This document shows, piece after piece, positions 1 to 8,097 of a DNA stretch of 64,000 bases. The translations under genes and the position numbers were made by a program. The DNA lies in NCBI RefSeq assembly GCF_018614975.1, contig NZ_JAGGNR010000012.1, positions 62,001 through 126,000 on the forward strand, in the 5' to 3' direction. How positions within the stretch are numbered: position 1 is the first letter of the stretch; every line of letters starts with the position of its first letter. Source of the stretch: Paenibacillus polymyxa (lineage in GTDB: Bacteria > Bacillota > Bacilli > Paenibacillales > Paenibacillaceae). The notes beneath the pieces are model-generated. The model made no database searches. It was not told where the DNA came from and saw only the letters and a list, made by a program, of their open reading frames with translations.

Positions 1-33
1 ACTTAATAAATTGCTCAGGATTGGAGATCAGTC

Positions 34-1059
34 ATGATTAAAAAATTGCAAGTGAACGAGCCTTTAATGACTACCTACCCACATCACGCGAGTCTCTTTT
101 CCATGCTGGATTTGGACAAGCGTTCACGTAGCTGGATTTATCATAATTATCTATTGGTCATCCTGCATCACAATGATGAAGGAGGCTATGGATTGGACGT
201 CTGTTCACAGTATTATCCTTGGCACAAATTCAAAATGTCGACATGCCCCATGTTGATTACAAGGGTGTACGATAGAGATATGATTTTAAAACAGTGGGAA
301 CTGCAAGATTTTATAGTGGAACTAATTCAAAAGAATAATTATATTTATTTCCTGAGAAATATTCCTGGCGGTGGTAAACATGAGGTATTCATCTCTGGAT
401 TCGATTCGGATCGTAAAGAGTTTCTGTGCCATGATTTTTGGGATGGATTCTATGGTGAGAAATGGCTTCCCTATGATGAGATCACTGTTATTCAAGATTC
501 GAATTTCGATGCTGAATGGTCTACGGATTACCTAAACGGAATATGGGCCATTGAAAAGACAGATGAGTATAAGGAACCCAGTGAATATTATTATGAAACG
601 GTTCTCCAGTTCTCCAAAGAGGATCTAATGAATATTTTGAAAGAATACGTAGGAGAGACTAATCAAGTTCGCAGTATTCTGAGAAAGGATCACCGTTATC
701 TTGGAAGTGAAATATACGATAAGATGATTGATATGCTGGGGATGCAGAAGGAAGGAATGCAAAATCAGCCGTTTGCTATACATCCTTTTCACCTGCTTTA
801 CGAACATAAACAACTGCTTGCTCAAGCCATACTTGACTATCTTCCTGATCCTTCGATAAAAATAAGGTTGGAAGAGCTGGTTAGCGAAGCTTTAAAACTC
901 CGTAATCTGGTCATGTATATCAATCAATTCATCATGGAGCAGGGTGTATACAAAAAGTATGATGTCATGCTTGATAAAATCACGGAGTTGAAAACGATGG
1001 AATTGGAAATGATGAAACAGGTACTTGAATACGAATATCAATCACAGCTCGGCCAATAA
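34..1059 (+). CDS. BtrH-like hypothetical protein, copy 1
   Basis: This 341-residue cytoplasmic protein has no signal peptide or membrane segment. A GGAGATCA ribosome site precedes the ATG. The middle part (about residues 95-180) has the pattern 'NYIYFLRN...HEVFISGFDSDRKEF', in which a short loop is followed by a statement of a 'GFD/GYDD' strand, and resembles the N-terminal domain of butirosin BtrH-type proteins, a papain-fold family common in Paenibacillus. The C-terminal third is helical. A distant paralogue lies at 5390-6418 on the other strand. The biochemical role is unknown; BtrH itself transfers an acyl group from a carrier protein, but this cannot be carried over at this distance. 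The family call is by remembered pattern only. Confidence 0.6.
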   Translation: MIKKLQVNEPLMTTYPHHASLFSMLDLDKRSRSWIYHNYLLVILHHNDEGGYGLDVCSQYYPWHKFKMSTCPMLITRVYDRDMILKQWELQDFIVELIQKNNYIYFLRNIPGGGKHEVFISGFDSDRKEFLCHDFWDGFYGEKWLPYDEITVIQDSNFDAEWSTDYLNGIWAIEKTDEYKEPSEYYYETVLQFSKEDLMNILKEYVGETNQVRSILRKDHRYLGSEIYDKMIDMLGMQKEGMQNQPFAIHPFHLLYEHKQLLAQAILDYLPDPSIKIRLEELVSEALKLRNLVMYINQFIMEQGVYKKYDVMLDKITELKTMELEMMKQVLEYEYQSQLGQ

Positions 1060-1084
1060 TTAAATACTAGGTATAACCGATAGA

Positions 1085-1125
1085 TAGACCCATTCATTTA
1101 ATTTTTGAATGGGTCTATTGTTGTT
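1085..1125 (+). terminator. Rho-independent terminator
   Basis: TAGACCCATTCA (1085-1096) pairs perfectly with TGAATGGGTCTA (1106-1117) and a T-rich tail follows. It closes the BtrH-like gene 25 bases upstream. Confidence 0.8.
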
Positions 1126-1286
1126 TAACGATAAATTTGAGGTTTCATGAATGGGACAGTATGGTTTCTTTTTGAGAGAGTACTGTTATTATAAAATAAT
1201 ACCTGTTTAAACCCATGTGTTGGTTAAGGGGACAGGAAAGGGTTGGACAAACTGTAATTCCAGACGAGTGACAGGAGGAGATTGGG

Positions 1287-2114
1287 ATGATTAGAGGGTT
1301 AACGAATGCGGGGCTGGGCAACATCGACTCTGATGAACAATATATCACAGAGGCGGCCAGGCACGGATTCGGATCTGTAGATTTGAATCCGCTCTCATTG
1401 ATTGAAACGTATGGCAAAGAACGGGCGCAACATCTGCTGGAAAGCAATCAGGTGATCATCGGTTCATCGGGTCTGACAGTGGAGTGGCGGACAACAGATG
1501 AACAATTCCGTGAGGGATTGCAATCGTTGGTCGCTATGGCAGAAGCTTCTGCTTCGCTGGACTGTTACAGCTGCTGCACGTATATTTTACCCTCAACGGA
1601 TCAACCGGCAGCACAATTTATGGCGGCGGCTACGAAACGCTTGAGACTCTGCGCAGATATCTTGGACGCTTACGGGATTAAGTTGGGTCTAGAGTTTGTT
1701 GGCTGTCATCATTTGCGGACGCAATGGAAGAATCCATTTATCTGGGGTGTGGAGGATACTCTGGAATGGATCGAGACCATCCATGCGCCCAATGTAGGCC
1801 TGCTCGTAGATTCCTATCACTGGCATACGAATGGTCTACCGATGGAAGATCTGTTGAAGCTGAAGAAAGAACAGGTTGTTCATGTTCATATTAATGATGC
1901 CTACGATCTGCCCGTTGAAGAATTGCTGGATTATGCGCGTTTGTACCCCGGCGAAGGGGTCATTGATCTGGGTGGGTTTCTGAAAAATCTGCAGGCAATT
2001 GGCTACAATGGTGTGGTGGCTCAGGAAGTCTTGGCACCAGCATCGAATCTAGGTTCCAGTGAGTTGTTCGCCAAGTCGAAAGCAGGTTTCGACAAGGTAT
2101 TTGCAACAATCTAA
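1287..2114 (+). CDS. sugar phosphate isomerase/epimerase-like TIM barrel
   Basis: This 275-residue protein belongs to the xylose-isomerase-like/AP-endonuclease-2 TIM-barrel superfamily, which contains sugar isomerases, epimerases and inosose dehydratases. Metal-site type motifs occur in the expected order: 'LGLEFVG' (about residue 135), 'LLVDSYHWHTNG' (about 172), 'VHVHINDAYD' (about 197) and 'VAQEVLAP' near the end, giving the usual Glu, Asp/His, His and Glu ligands. The start follows a strong AGGAGGAG site. The gene stands alone between two terminators, so context does not reveal the sugar. It is soluble and probably cytoplasmic. The family is fairly sure; the substrate is not. Confidence 0.8.
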   Translation: MIRGLTNAGLGNIDSDEQYITEAARHGFGSVDLNPLSLIETYGKERAQHLLESNQVIIGSSGLTVEWRTTDEQFREGLQSLVAMAEASASLDCYSCCTYILPSTDQPAAQFMAAATKRLRLCADILDAYGIKLGLEFVGCHHLRTQWKNPFIWGVEDTLEWIETIHAPNVGLLVDSYHWHTNGLPMEDLLKLKKEQVVHVHINDAYDLPVEELLDYARLYPGEGVIDLGGFLKNLQAIGYNGVVAQEVLAPASNLGSSELFAKSKAGFDKVFATI

Positions 2115-2131
2115 GTTACTGAAAAAAGGAG

Positions 2132-2178
2132 GGGTTGTTCCTAACTGTGTTTATGGCTTATGGAACACCCCTGTTCTT
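2132..2178 (+). terminator. probable terminator
   Basis: GGGGTTGTTCC and GGAACACCCC form a stem with one bulge, followed by TGTTCTTTTTC. It lies 20 bases after the isomerase-like gene. Confidence 0.6.
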
Positions 2179-2288
2179 TTTCGATTAATCTAAGAAGCCG
2201 CATTCTTTCATTAATTGTGTCGTAATCATCCAATTAAACAACTCGAAAAGTCGGGATATGTTACCATTGAGCGAGTGAGACTATAATT

Positions 2289-2495
2289 TTATAGTTTCCA
2301 GGGAAGCTGCGGGATTTTATATCGGAAACCCTGATGGTTTTCTTTTCTCACATATATCCAAGGTGGTTGGACAGGGGTGCCTTGTGCTTTATACAAGACG
2401 ATCCCTTCATCGCTTACGGAATATTCTTCGATACTATTTTGCATATCCACCCAATCTCTGATCGTTAATCCAAAACCTGGATAGAATCTTTTCAA
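2289..2495 (-). CDS. small hypothetical protein (68 aa)
   Basis: A 68-residue minus-strand ORF starts with TTG at 2495, preceded on its strand by GAAGGAG at a workable distance of about nine bases. The product is rich in Pro, Tyr and Trp in its second half ('TPVQPPWIYVRKENH') and ends 'PQLPWKL'. There is no signal peptide or membrane segment. The composition looks like real protein rather than a shadow, and no other gene competes for the space. I do not recognise the family. Confidence 0.5.
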   Translation of the reverse strand: MKRFYPGFGLTIRDWVDMQNSIEEYSVSDEGIVLYKAQGTPVQPPWIYVRKENHQGFRYKIPQLPWKL

Positions 2496-2689
2496 AAGTG
2501 TACAACTCCTTCAATGAATAATGATCTTTGCGTTGTTTGCCATCTTCAACATTATCGGTATATTTATCTTATTTTTCCAGTTTGAAAATAAAGTGGAGAT
2601 AGGTATTGCTGTAATTCATGAGACGAAAGGGCAAGTTACTGTGATAGAATGAGTTAGGTTTGGATGATGAAACGGTGGGGGCTTAGAGA

Positions 2690-3637
2690 ATGAACAAAAC
2701 GGAGCGGCAGCTTGCGATTACGCTTGAATTGCAGCGAAGAAAGATGTTAAGAGCAGAAGATTTAGCTGCTCAATTGGAGACAAGTGTACGTACGATATAT
2801 CGAGATATTCAGGCATTAAGTGAAGCTGGTGTTCCGATTATGGGTGCTCCGGGTCATGGGTATTCCCTCATGGAAGGATATTTTCTACCCCCGGTAAGTT
2901 TCACCGCAGAAGAAGCCGTATCCCTGCTTATGGGAGCTGATTTTATTGAGCAGAGATTGGATACAGCATACGCGATGGAGGCTAAGTCGGCTCAACGAAA
3001 AATTGAAGCGATTTTACCTGAATCCGTTCGTAACGAATCCACACGTGTACGGGAAACGATGCGATTGCTTCATACGGTTGAACCTTTAACCCGAGCGCGG
3101 GTGAAAACATACCTTAACCAGATACGTAATGCCATTCTGGATCAACGTAAAATCAGTTTTATGTACCTGAAAAAAATGCCAGGAACGGATGGCAATCGGT
3201 ATAATATGCGTGAGGTTTCACCCTATGGACTCTCACTGGTTCAGGAGAATTGGGTGTTAATTGCACGTTGTGATCTAAGGCAAGACATCCGTCATTTTCG
3301 TTTGTCACGCATGACTGAACTTTCAGAGCTGGAGGAACACTTCCTGTTGCCGCCTGATTTTGATCTGAACAGTTATCGACCTTCTGATGATCGGAACGAA
3401 CAAGTATTAATTCGGGCTAAACCTGAAATTGCTGACAAAACTATGGAGGCCCTTCATTTTTATATGGATGCATTTGAGGAGCAAGAGGAAGGTGTCATTT
3501 TTCATTTTCGTGTCCGTTATCCGGAGGAAATCTTGCATTATTTGCTTGGCTGGGGTGGGGATATCGAGGTCTTGGAGCCGGAGTCTTTACGCTTCCGAAT
3601 GCAGGAAGTAGCCAAAAACATCTTGAAACACTACTGA
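2690..3637 (+). CDS. YafY-type transcriptional regulator (HTH + WYL domain)
   Basis: This 315-residue DNA-binding regulator has an N-terminal DeoR-like helix-turn-helix (residues 5-60, 'LRAEDLAAQLETSVRTIYRDIQAL') followed by a WYL ligand-sensing region ('ISFMYLKK...YNMREVSPYGL...WVLIARC', residues 150-215) and a WCX-like C-terminus. The length and order are typical of the YafY/YobV family. The start is supported by a GGTGGGGG site. The intergenic space upstream (2496-2689) probably holds its promoter. WYL proteins usually bind nucleic-acid or small ligands and control neighbouring genes, but no clear target operon adjoins it. Confidence 0.88.
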   Translation: MNKTERQLAITLELQRRKMLRAEDLAAQLETSVRTIYRDIQALSEAGVPIMGAPGHGYSLMEGYFLPPVSFTAEEAVSLLMGADFIEQRLDTAYAMEAKSAQRKIEAILPESVRNESTRVRETMRLLHTVEPLTRARVKTYLNQIRNAILDQRKISFMYLKKMPGTDGNRYNMREVSPYGLSLVQENWVLIARCDLRQDIRHFRLSRMTELSELEEHFLLPPDFDLNSYRPSDDRNEQVLIRAKPEIADKTMEALHFYMDAFEEQEEGVIFHFRVRYPEEILHYLLGWGGDIEVLEPESLRFRMQEVAKNILKHY

Positions 3638-3987
3638 TACCTACACCTGTCAGCAGTGTTTTTTTTTTTTTTTTATTTTGGTATATCACAGCGTTGAGTC
3701 CATATAATTGTGTGAAAAAGTCTCCAGAAAACTTGGCAGTGGTACTAAACACACTTCATGCGTAACATTCTGGATGCCACGCCCGAGACACTCCACGAGG
3801 AAAAGCGGCAAGAGCGATGCCCATTTTGGAGGTTGGATTTGACAATGCTATTGCCGTGTTGTTGTTACCTCAGAGCGGGTGATTCGGATATTGCCTAACC
3901 GGGAATCTGTTGTACAATTAACAGAGGCGAAGTTATAGACAATTTTTGGACTTGACCTATCCCGGATGAAGAGGAGCTGCTTGAAGT
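3638..3987. other. 350-base intergenic stretch with poly-T tract
   Basis: A short stem (ACA/GTGT type) followed by a run of about 17 T at 3658-3674 probably ends the YafY gene. A 46-codon open frame at 3758-3898 (ATG to TAA, plus strand) has no convincing ribosome site and could be a gene remnant. The last part should carry the promoter of the DinB gene. Nothing else was recognised. Confidence 0.4.
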
Positions 3988-4527
3988 ATGAGAAGTACAA
4001 TGGAAGTACTACAGTCTTTTGAAACTACAGTAGAGAGATATGTGGCAGAACTGAACGCATTCGATATGGAGCAGTTGCATCAAAAAGAGGATGAAGAGGA
4101 ATGGTCCATTGGACAGATGTATGTACACTTGATTCAATCCGCGCTATCTATGCATCTGCCTAATATTGAGCAATGTTTGAGCAGCAATGATTCGACATTA
4201 AACTTGGATGGGGAAAAAACAGAATGGGGTAGGCAGATATTTGAATTAGAACAATTTCCTCCCGTGCCTATTAAGGTTCCTACTACCCCTCAAAACACCC
4301 CGAAACTACCCGAGAGCATGGAGTCTTTAATCGCTGGGCTTCACATGGTTGTGGAACGGATGAGGAGTACGGAAGCCGATTTACGCCTATCGTCCGTAAG
4401 CAACAAAACACTCCATCCAGCGTTAGGAGCCCTAAACGCTCAGGAGTGGTTTTTGTTGATAGAGATGCACTACAGACATCATTTTTTACAATTGGATCGA
4501 TTGAAAATGAATCTGCAGAGAGGTTGA
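3988..4527 (+). CDS. DinB-like four-helix-bundle protein
   Basis: This 179-residue protein matches the DinB/YfiT-like pattern: an N-terminal helix, then 'EEEWSIGQMYVHLIQSA' (a WSxxxxxxHL type motif, residues 36-52) and a C-terminal 'LNAQEWFLLIEMHYRHHFLQLDRL' helix carrying the His cluster (residues 150-172). Family members bind a metal through three His and several are thiol-dependent transferases. Here His at the 'MYVHL' position and His residues of 'HYRHH' are candidates. The start is preceded by GAGGAG. The gene ends just before a terminator and appears to be monocistronic. Its substrate is unknown. Confidence 0.8.
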   Translation: MRSTMEVLQSFETTVERYVAELNAFDMEQLHQKEDEEEWSIGQMYVHLIQSALSMHLPNIEQCLSSNDSTLNLDGEKTEWGRQIFELEQFPPVPIKVPTTPQNTPKLPESMESLIAGLHMVVERMRSTEADLRLSSVSNKTLHPALGALNAQEWFLLIEMHYRHHFLQLDRLKMNLQRG

Positions 4528-4560
4528 GTTATCGTGCGTGTAGAGAAGTAAATTTGCAAT

Positions 4561-4590
4561 GGCCCATAGATTGTCTATGGGTCCTTTTCG
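4561..4590 (+). terminator. Rho-independent terminator
   Basis: GGCCCATAGA (4561-4570) and TCTATGGGTCC (4574-4584) form a stem with a three-base loop, followed by TTTTCGTTTT. It ends the DinB gene. Confidence 0.75.
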
Positions 4591-4774
4591 TTTTACGGAT
4601 AATCAAATCCGCCACCGTTGATATTCCATTTCCGAAGACACTCTCTTTGTTGCTGCCAAGGTTTAATGCGTAGTAGAAAGGTCAATAAAAGCTCTGTAAG
4701 CAACGCTGTACAATCCCTTGAAAACCAGTACAATTAATCCTATAAAACCATGAGATAAAGAGAGGTGTTTCTCC

Positions 4775-5368
4775 ATGACGGATACAAGTGGGAATCGCAA
4801 AGTTGACGGCTATCTAAGAAAACTCAAAACGTGGAAGGAAGAATCCGCGAAGCTGAGAGAGATTATTCGGGATTTTGAACTGATAGAAGATATGAAATGG
4901 ATGCATCCTTGTTACATACTGGATGGAAAAAACATCGTCCTAATCCATGGATTCAAAGATTACGTGGCCATTCTGTTTTTCAAAGGTGCTCTGCTGAAGG
5001 ATCCACATGGCATTTTGGTCCAGCAAACGGAGAATGTACAGGCAGAGCGCCAGCTTCGCTTCACCAGTCTGGAGCAGATAGTGGAGCAGGAGGCTATGAT
5101 CAAAGCCTATATCCAGCAAGCGATTGAAGTGGAACAAGCCGGCTTGCAAGTGGAGATGAAAAAGACTGCTGAATATAGCATTCCCGAGGAACTTCAACAG
5201 CAATTCGATGAGAATCCTGCTTTCCAAGCTGCATTTGAAGCACTGACACCTGGACGGCAGCGGGCATATCTCTATTATTTCTCACAACCGAAGCAATCCA
5301 AAACAAAAGTGTCACGAATCGAGAAGTACATGCAGCCGATCCTGGAGGGCAAAGGATTGAATGATTGA
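4775..5368 (+). CDS. YdeI/OmpD-associated family protein
   Basis: This 197-residue cytoplasmic protein has two parts. The first (residues 5-110) is a DUF1801-like fold, with 'MKWMHPCYILDGKNIVLIHGFKDYVAILFFKGALL'. The C-terminal OmdA-like segment has 'EIPEELQQQFDENPAFQAAFEALTPGR' type sequence with 'LTPGRQRAYLYYFSQPKQSKTKVSRIEKYM', the hallmark of the YdeI family. An AGAGAGGTG site precedes the ATG. The function of YdeI proteins is poorly known, although some members are linked to peptide or osmotic stress tolerance. The family call is firm and the role is not. Confidence 0.85.
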   Translation: MTDTSGNRKVDGYLRKLKTWKEESAKLREIIRDFELIEDMKWMHPCYILDGKNIVLIHGFKDYVAILFFKGALLKDPHGILVQQTENVQAERQLRFTSLEQIVEQEAMIKAYIQQAIEVEQAGLQVEMKKTAEYSIPEELQQQFDENPAFQAAFEALTPGRQRAYLYYFSQPKQSKTKVSRIEKYMQPILEGKGLND

Positions 5369-5389
5369 TTTATCGAAAAAACATATCAA

Positions 5390-6418
5390 CTAAAACAAAC
5401 TTAAGAGCTTCTGAAGACTGGTTTCTTCTTTTGCTCTTATTTCCTCATAGATGTTAATCACTTTATTAAGTAGTTGTTCATCCTCTAGAATTCTGTATTT
5501 TATTAGAATATTTTGAGCAGTTTTTGATAACTGGATTAACTCGGCATAGACTTTAGTCAAAGCTTGGTCTTTCGCAATAATTTGATTTGAGACTAAATAT
5601 TCAATACGCATAAGCATCAGCTTTTTGTGTTCCCAGATCAAATGAGGCGGTTTTAAATCAGAGTTATTCGGCTTATCTTTGTAATAAGCAATCAATTTGT
5701 CATATACTTCTAATCCGTAGAAATCGTCCGACTTATTCAGAAATCCTCTAAAACGGCCACTCGAATTACTTGAACTCAAATAATCCTTCAACTGATCAAT
5801 CATCCATTGAACGTCTAACGTATAATGTGTAAGTTCTCTGTATTTAATCATATATATAAATTTATAAAAGTCATGCCAAATTTCTGGAGATTGATTTTGA
5901 ACGATATGAACAATACTTTTAGAGGACTCTTCTAGTTGAGAATAACTGATTTTTTTAAACGTATATTTTAGATTCTCATTGTAACCGCCAATGTTAAATG
6001 TTCGATCACGGTCATTAAATCCATAGATTAGATTGGCATGTGGGCTCGTATTTTTACCATAAGAAGGGGTGTCGGGAATATAAAATTCATCTAAATGGGT
6101 GTAAATATACTTCCCCTGCATCAAGCTTTTTTGAATGAACTCCGTAAAGTTTGGTTGAATGCGTTGTACAGTTTCCAATACTAATCGTTCGGTTTGCAAA
6201 GGTGGGGTTTCGTAAAATTCAGGGTAAACCGTAAAGAAATCAAAAGCATCTGTGGGATGGGTCATGAATGTTGTGCTGCATTTTAATTGTATGTAGTTAC
6301 TCATTAGCCAGGGCTCAAAGCTGTCACGATTGGTCAAAAAAGAAAAAGGAATAGCATGTTTGGGATATACCGATATGAATGGATATGTAACTGGTAGTTC
6401 TAGGGTATTCATATTCAT
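5390..6418 (-). CDS. BtrH-like hypothetical protein, copy 2
   Basis: This 342-residue minus-strand protein is a distant paralogue of the protein at 34-1059, with the same length and layout. It has the pattern 'KYIYTHLDEFYIP...HANLIYGFNDRDRTFNIGGYNENLKY' (about residues 100-155), as seen in BtrH-like N-terminal domains, then a helical C-terminus. It lacks a signal peptide. On its strand AGGAGATG sits just ahead of the ATG. The gene is AT-richer than its neighbours. Proteins of this type are scattered singly through Paenibacillus genomes and sometimes accompany natural-product loci; nothing here fixes a function. Confidence 0.6.
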   Translation of the reverse strand: MNMNTLELPVTYPFISVYPKHAIPFSFLTNRDSFEPWLMSNYIQLKCSTTFMTHPTDAFDFFTVYPEFYETPPLQTERLVLETVQRIQPNFTEFIQKSLMQGKYIYTHLDEFYIPDTPSYGKNTSPHANLIYGFNDRDRTFNIGGYNENLKYTFKKISYSQLEESSKSIVHIVQNQSPEIWHDFYKFIYMIKYRELTHYTLDVQWMIDQLKDYLSSSNSSGRFRGFLNKSDDFYGLEVYDKLIAYYKDKPNNSDLKPPHLIWEHKKLMLMRIEYLVSNQIIAKDQALTKVYAELIQLSKTAQNILIKYRILEDEQLLNKVINIYEEIRAKEETSLQKLLSLF

Positions 6419-6563
6419 CTCCTCCAGTAATTGAAGTTTATTGTATATTTGTTCTTGGAGTGTGAATTTATATGTTATAAATGTAAAATATAGTAATTAT
6501 AACTCTGCGTTACGTATTGTTAATTTTATGTATGTACCCCATCATGGATGGGTGATTTAAGGT

Positions 6564-6908
6564 TTATATTACACATGAAGCTACGGCAAAAAGATAGGGA
6601 TAAATAAGGCAGGCAGCAGGTTTAACACTGAAGATGATGCCGATCACGAAGGTGGATGCTAGAATCAATGGCGTAATGCCCGAGAAGATCGTATTGATTT
6701 GCAAAAAGGTATTATCCCCCTGTAACGCACTTTGTAGTGGCCCCAGAATAGGGATCGACCCCACGCACAACAACGAGATGGCGACAGTTAATCCTTCATT
6801 TAAGCCATTGGACGAGAATCTGGTCATGATGTTGGACAAGATGTTCGCGAAATTAATCAGTTGTCCAATGATGCAGCCTAAGGTTAGGAAGAAGAACGAC
6901 GATGGGTT
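6564..6908 (-). pseudogene. fragment of an integral membrane protein
   Basis: On the minus strand this stretch encodes three or four hydrophobic segments ('FFFLTLGCIIGQLINFANIL', 'GLTVAISLLCVGSIPILGPL' and 'PLILASTFVIGIIFSVKPAA'). It is open from about 7025 only because its frame runs on into the decayed amidohydrolase sequence next to it. That upstream part encodes no membrane-protein N-terminus, so the long frame is a chimera. It looks like the remnant of a transporter-like gene. I do not recognise the family, and no ribosome site or natural start was found. Confidence 0.45.
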
Positions 6909-7310
6909 TATTTTGGTACCAACGAATGATTTCGTCGTCCATTTCGGAACCGTGCCCAATGGTATCGACACCAACTTGTAACGCAATCCGTACGTCTTCC
7001 ATGCTTTCCATGGGGAGTCGCTCAACAGTTCTAGATAAGGAACACCATGTTCATCCGTGACAATTAGGAAAATACCGGAGATGATCAGATGTGATCTGAC
7101 AAATCATCGTTGTTAATCTCATCCCACAACTGCACGTCAGGTAAAAGAATTCTCTCACTCGGAGCATCGTTGTCACATCCACATGGAGTACAGTTAGTGC
7201 GTTATGTTTCATTCTTTTTTCAAAATATTTTTGCTGAACTTGGCATCCTATATCCGATCATAGGCACACTGCAACAAGCCTCAAATGATGGATAAGCTTT
7301 GCGCTACTTT
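6909..7310 (-). pseudogene. decayed paralogue of the amidohydrolase at 9146-10468
   Basis: Nucleotide similarity to the intact amidohydrolase gene is plain in two blocks: 6909-6990 matches about 9661-9745, and 7005-7300 matches about 9942-10225. About 200 bases are missing between them, with both sides ending near a short TTCCATG-type sequence. The reading frame is broken by several substitutions and small indels, for example at 7035-7100. Neither the N-terminal start nor the C-terminal third is present. It is a dead duplicate lying about 3 kb from its parent. Confidence 0.75.
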
Positions 7311-7390
7311 TTTTGGACTTAAATTGAAAATATATTCTAAAAAAAGGAAAAATTTATGATTAATAACTCGTTATATACAGTGTGGGTAAC

Positions 7391-7495
7391 ATGACTATGG
7401 AGGGTTTGGATTGGAGGGGAACAAAAAAGATTGAGGTAGATAAGCACACTTTAACAAATTTATTCAATTCTAATGAAATGAGGGGGAAGGTTTAA
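7391..7495 (+). CDS. possible 34-aa leader peptide
   Basis: ATG at 7391 opens a 34-codon frame that ends in TAA at 7493-7495, one base before the ATG of the protease gene. It contains an excellent internal AGGGGGAAGG site that serves the next gene. Its own ribosome site is weak (GTGGG). The peptide is hydrophilic ('KKIEVDKHTLTNLFNS'). The placement would allow translational coupling. It could also be a remnant of a longer gene. Confidence 0.3.
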   Translation: MTMEGLDWRGTKKIEVDKHTLTNLFNSNEMRGKV

Positions 7496-7496
7496 A

Positions 7497-8072
7497 ATGA
7501 AATCTTGAAGAACTTTTTTATTCTCCGTATTTGCACTAATATTTACACTCTCTTTTGTGTCACAAGCTTATGCTGCTTCTACTGATTTGCCATCATATCC
7601 TATTGCAAAGCAAGAGAAGAGTGAATGGTGTTGGGCAGCAGTTAGTTCAAGTGTTCTTAAATTCATGGCTAACAAAAATGTGTATCAATGCGATTTCGTT
7701 AAGAAAGTAAAGTCAACCAGTTCTTGTACAAATGTATCGGCATCTACAGTAGAAGCCCAAAGTGGAATGCATGACTATGGAGTATCATCTAATTATTACT
7801 CAGGTAATCTGAATGTTGCCCAAGTGAAAAGTCAGATTGATGGAGGGCGCCCCGTATATGTGAGCTGGAAATGGAATAGTCCTACGGCTCTTGTTGGTCA
7901 TGCAGTGGCTATTTATGGCTATAGTAATACTCCAACATATACTTATTATATGCATTATCTAGATCCTTGGGATGGTGTGAAAACTTCAATGGAATTCTCT
8001 AAATTTAACGGAGGTACGGGAGCAGAAAGAACGTGGAGATGGGGACTTAAAGACTTTTGGCATTATCAATAA
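7497..8072 (+). pseudogene. papain-like secreted cysteine protease with TGA in the signal peptide
   Basis: The mature domain has the C39-like/papain-like layout: 'QEKSEWCWAAVSS' (oxyanion Gln and catalytic Cys, codons 39-45), 'LVGHAVAIYGY' (catalytic His) and 'HYLDPWDG' (Asp). An ideal AGGGGGAAGG site precedes ATG 7497. Codon 4 (7506-7508) is TGA, and the frame then continues through a perfect signal peptide, hydrophobic 'FLFSVFALIFTLSFVSQAYA', into the enzyme. The only other in-frame start is GTG 7557, inside the signal peptide, which would give a protein without export signal. It is either a fresh nonsense mutation, a stop read through, or a sequencing error. The next gene follows 25 bases later. 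Confidence 0.75.
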
Positions 8073-8097
8073 GGATTAGCTGAGGAGGTCTATAATC

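Noticed and set aside
6634..6981. 115-codon plus-strand ORF opposite the membrane-gene fragment
   Set aside because: It is the antisense shadow of the minus-strand hydrophobic segment and crosses the junction with the amidohydrolase pseudogene.
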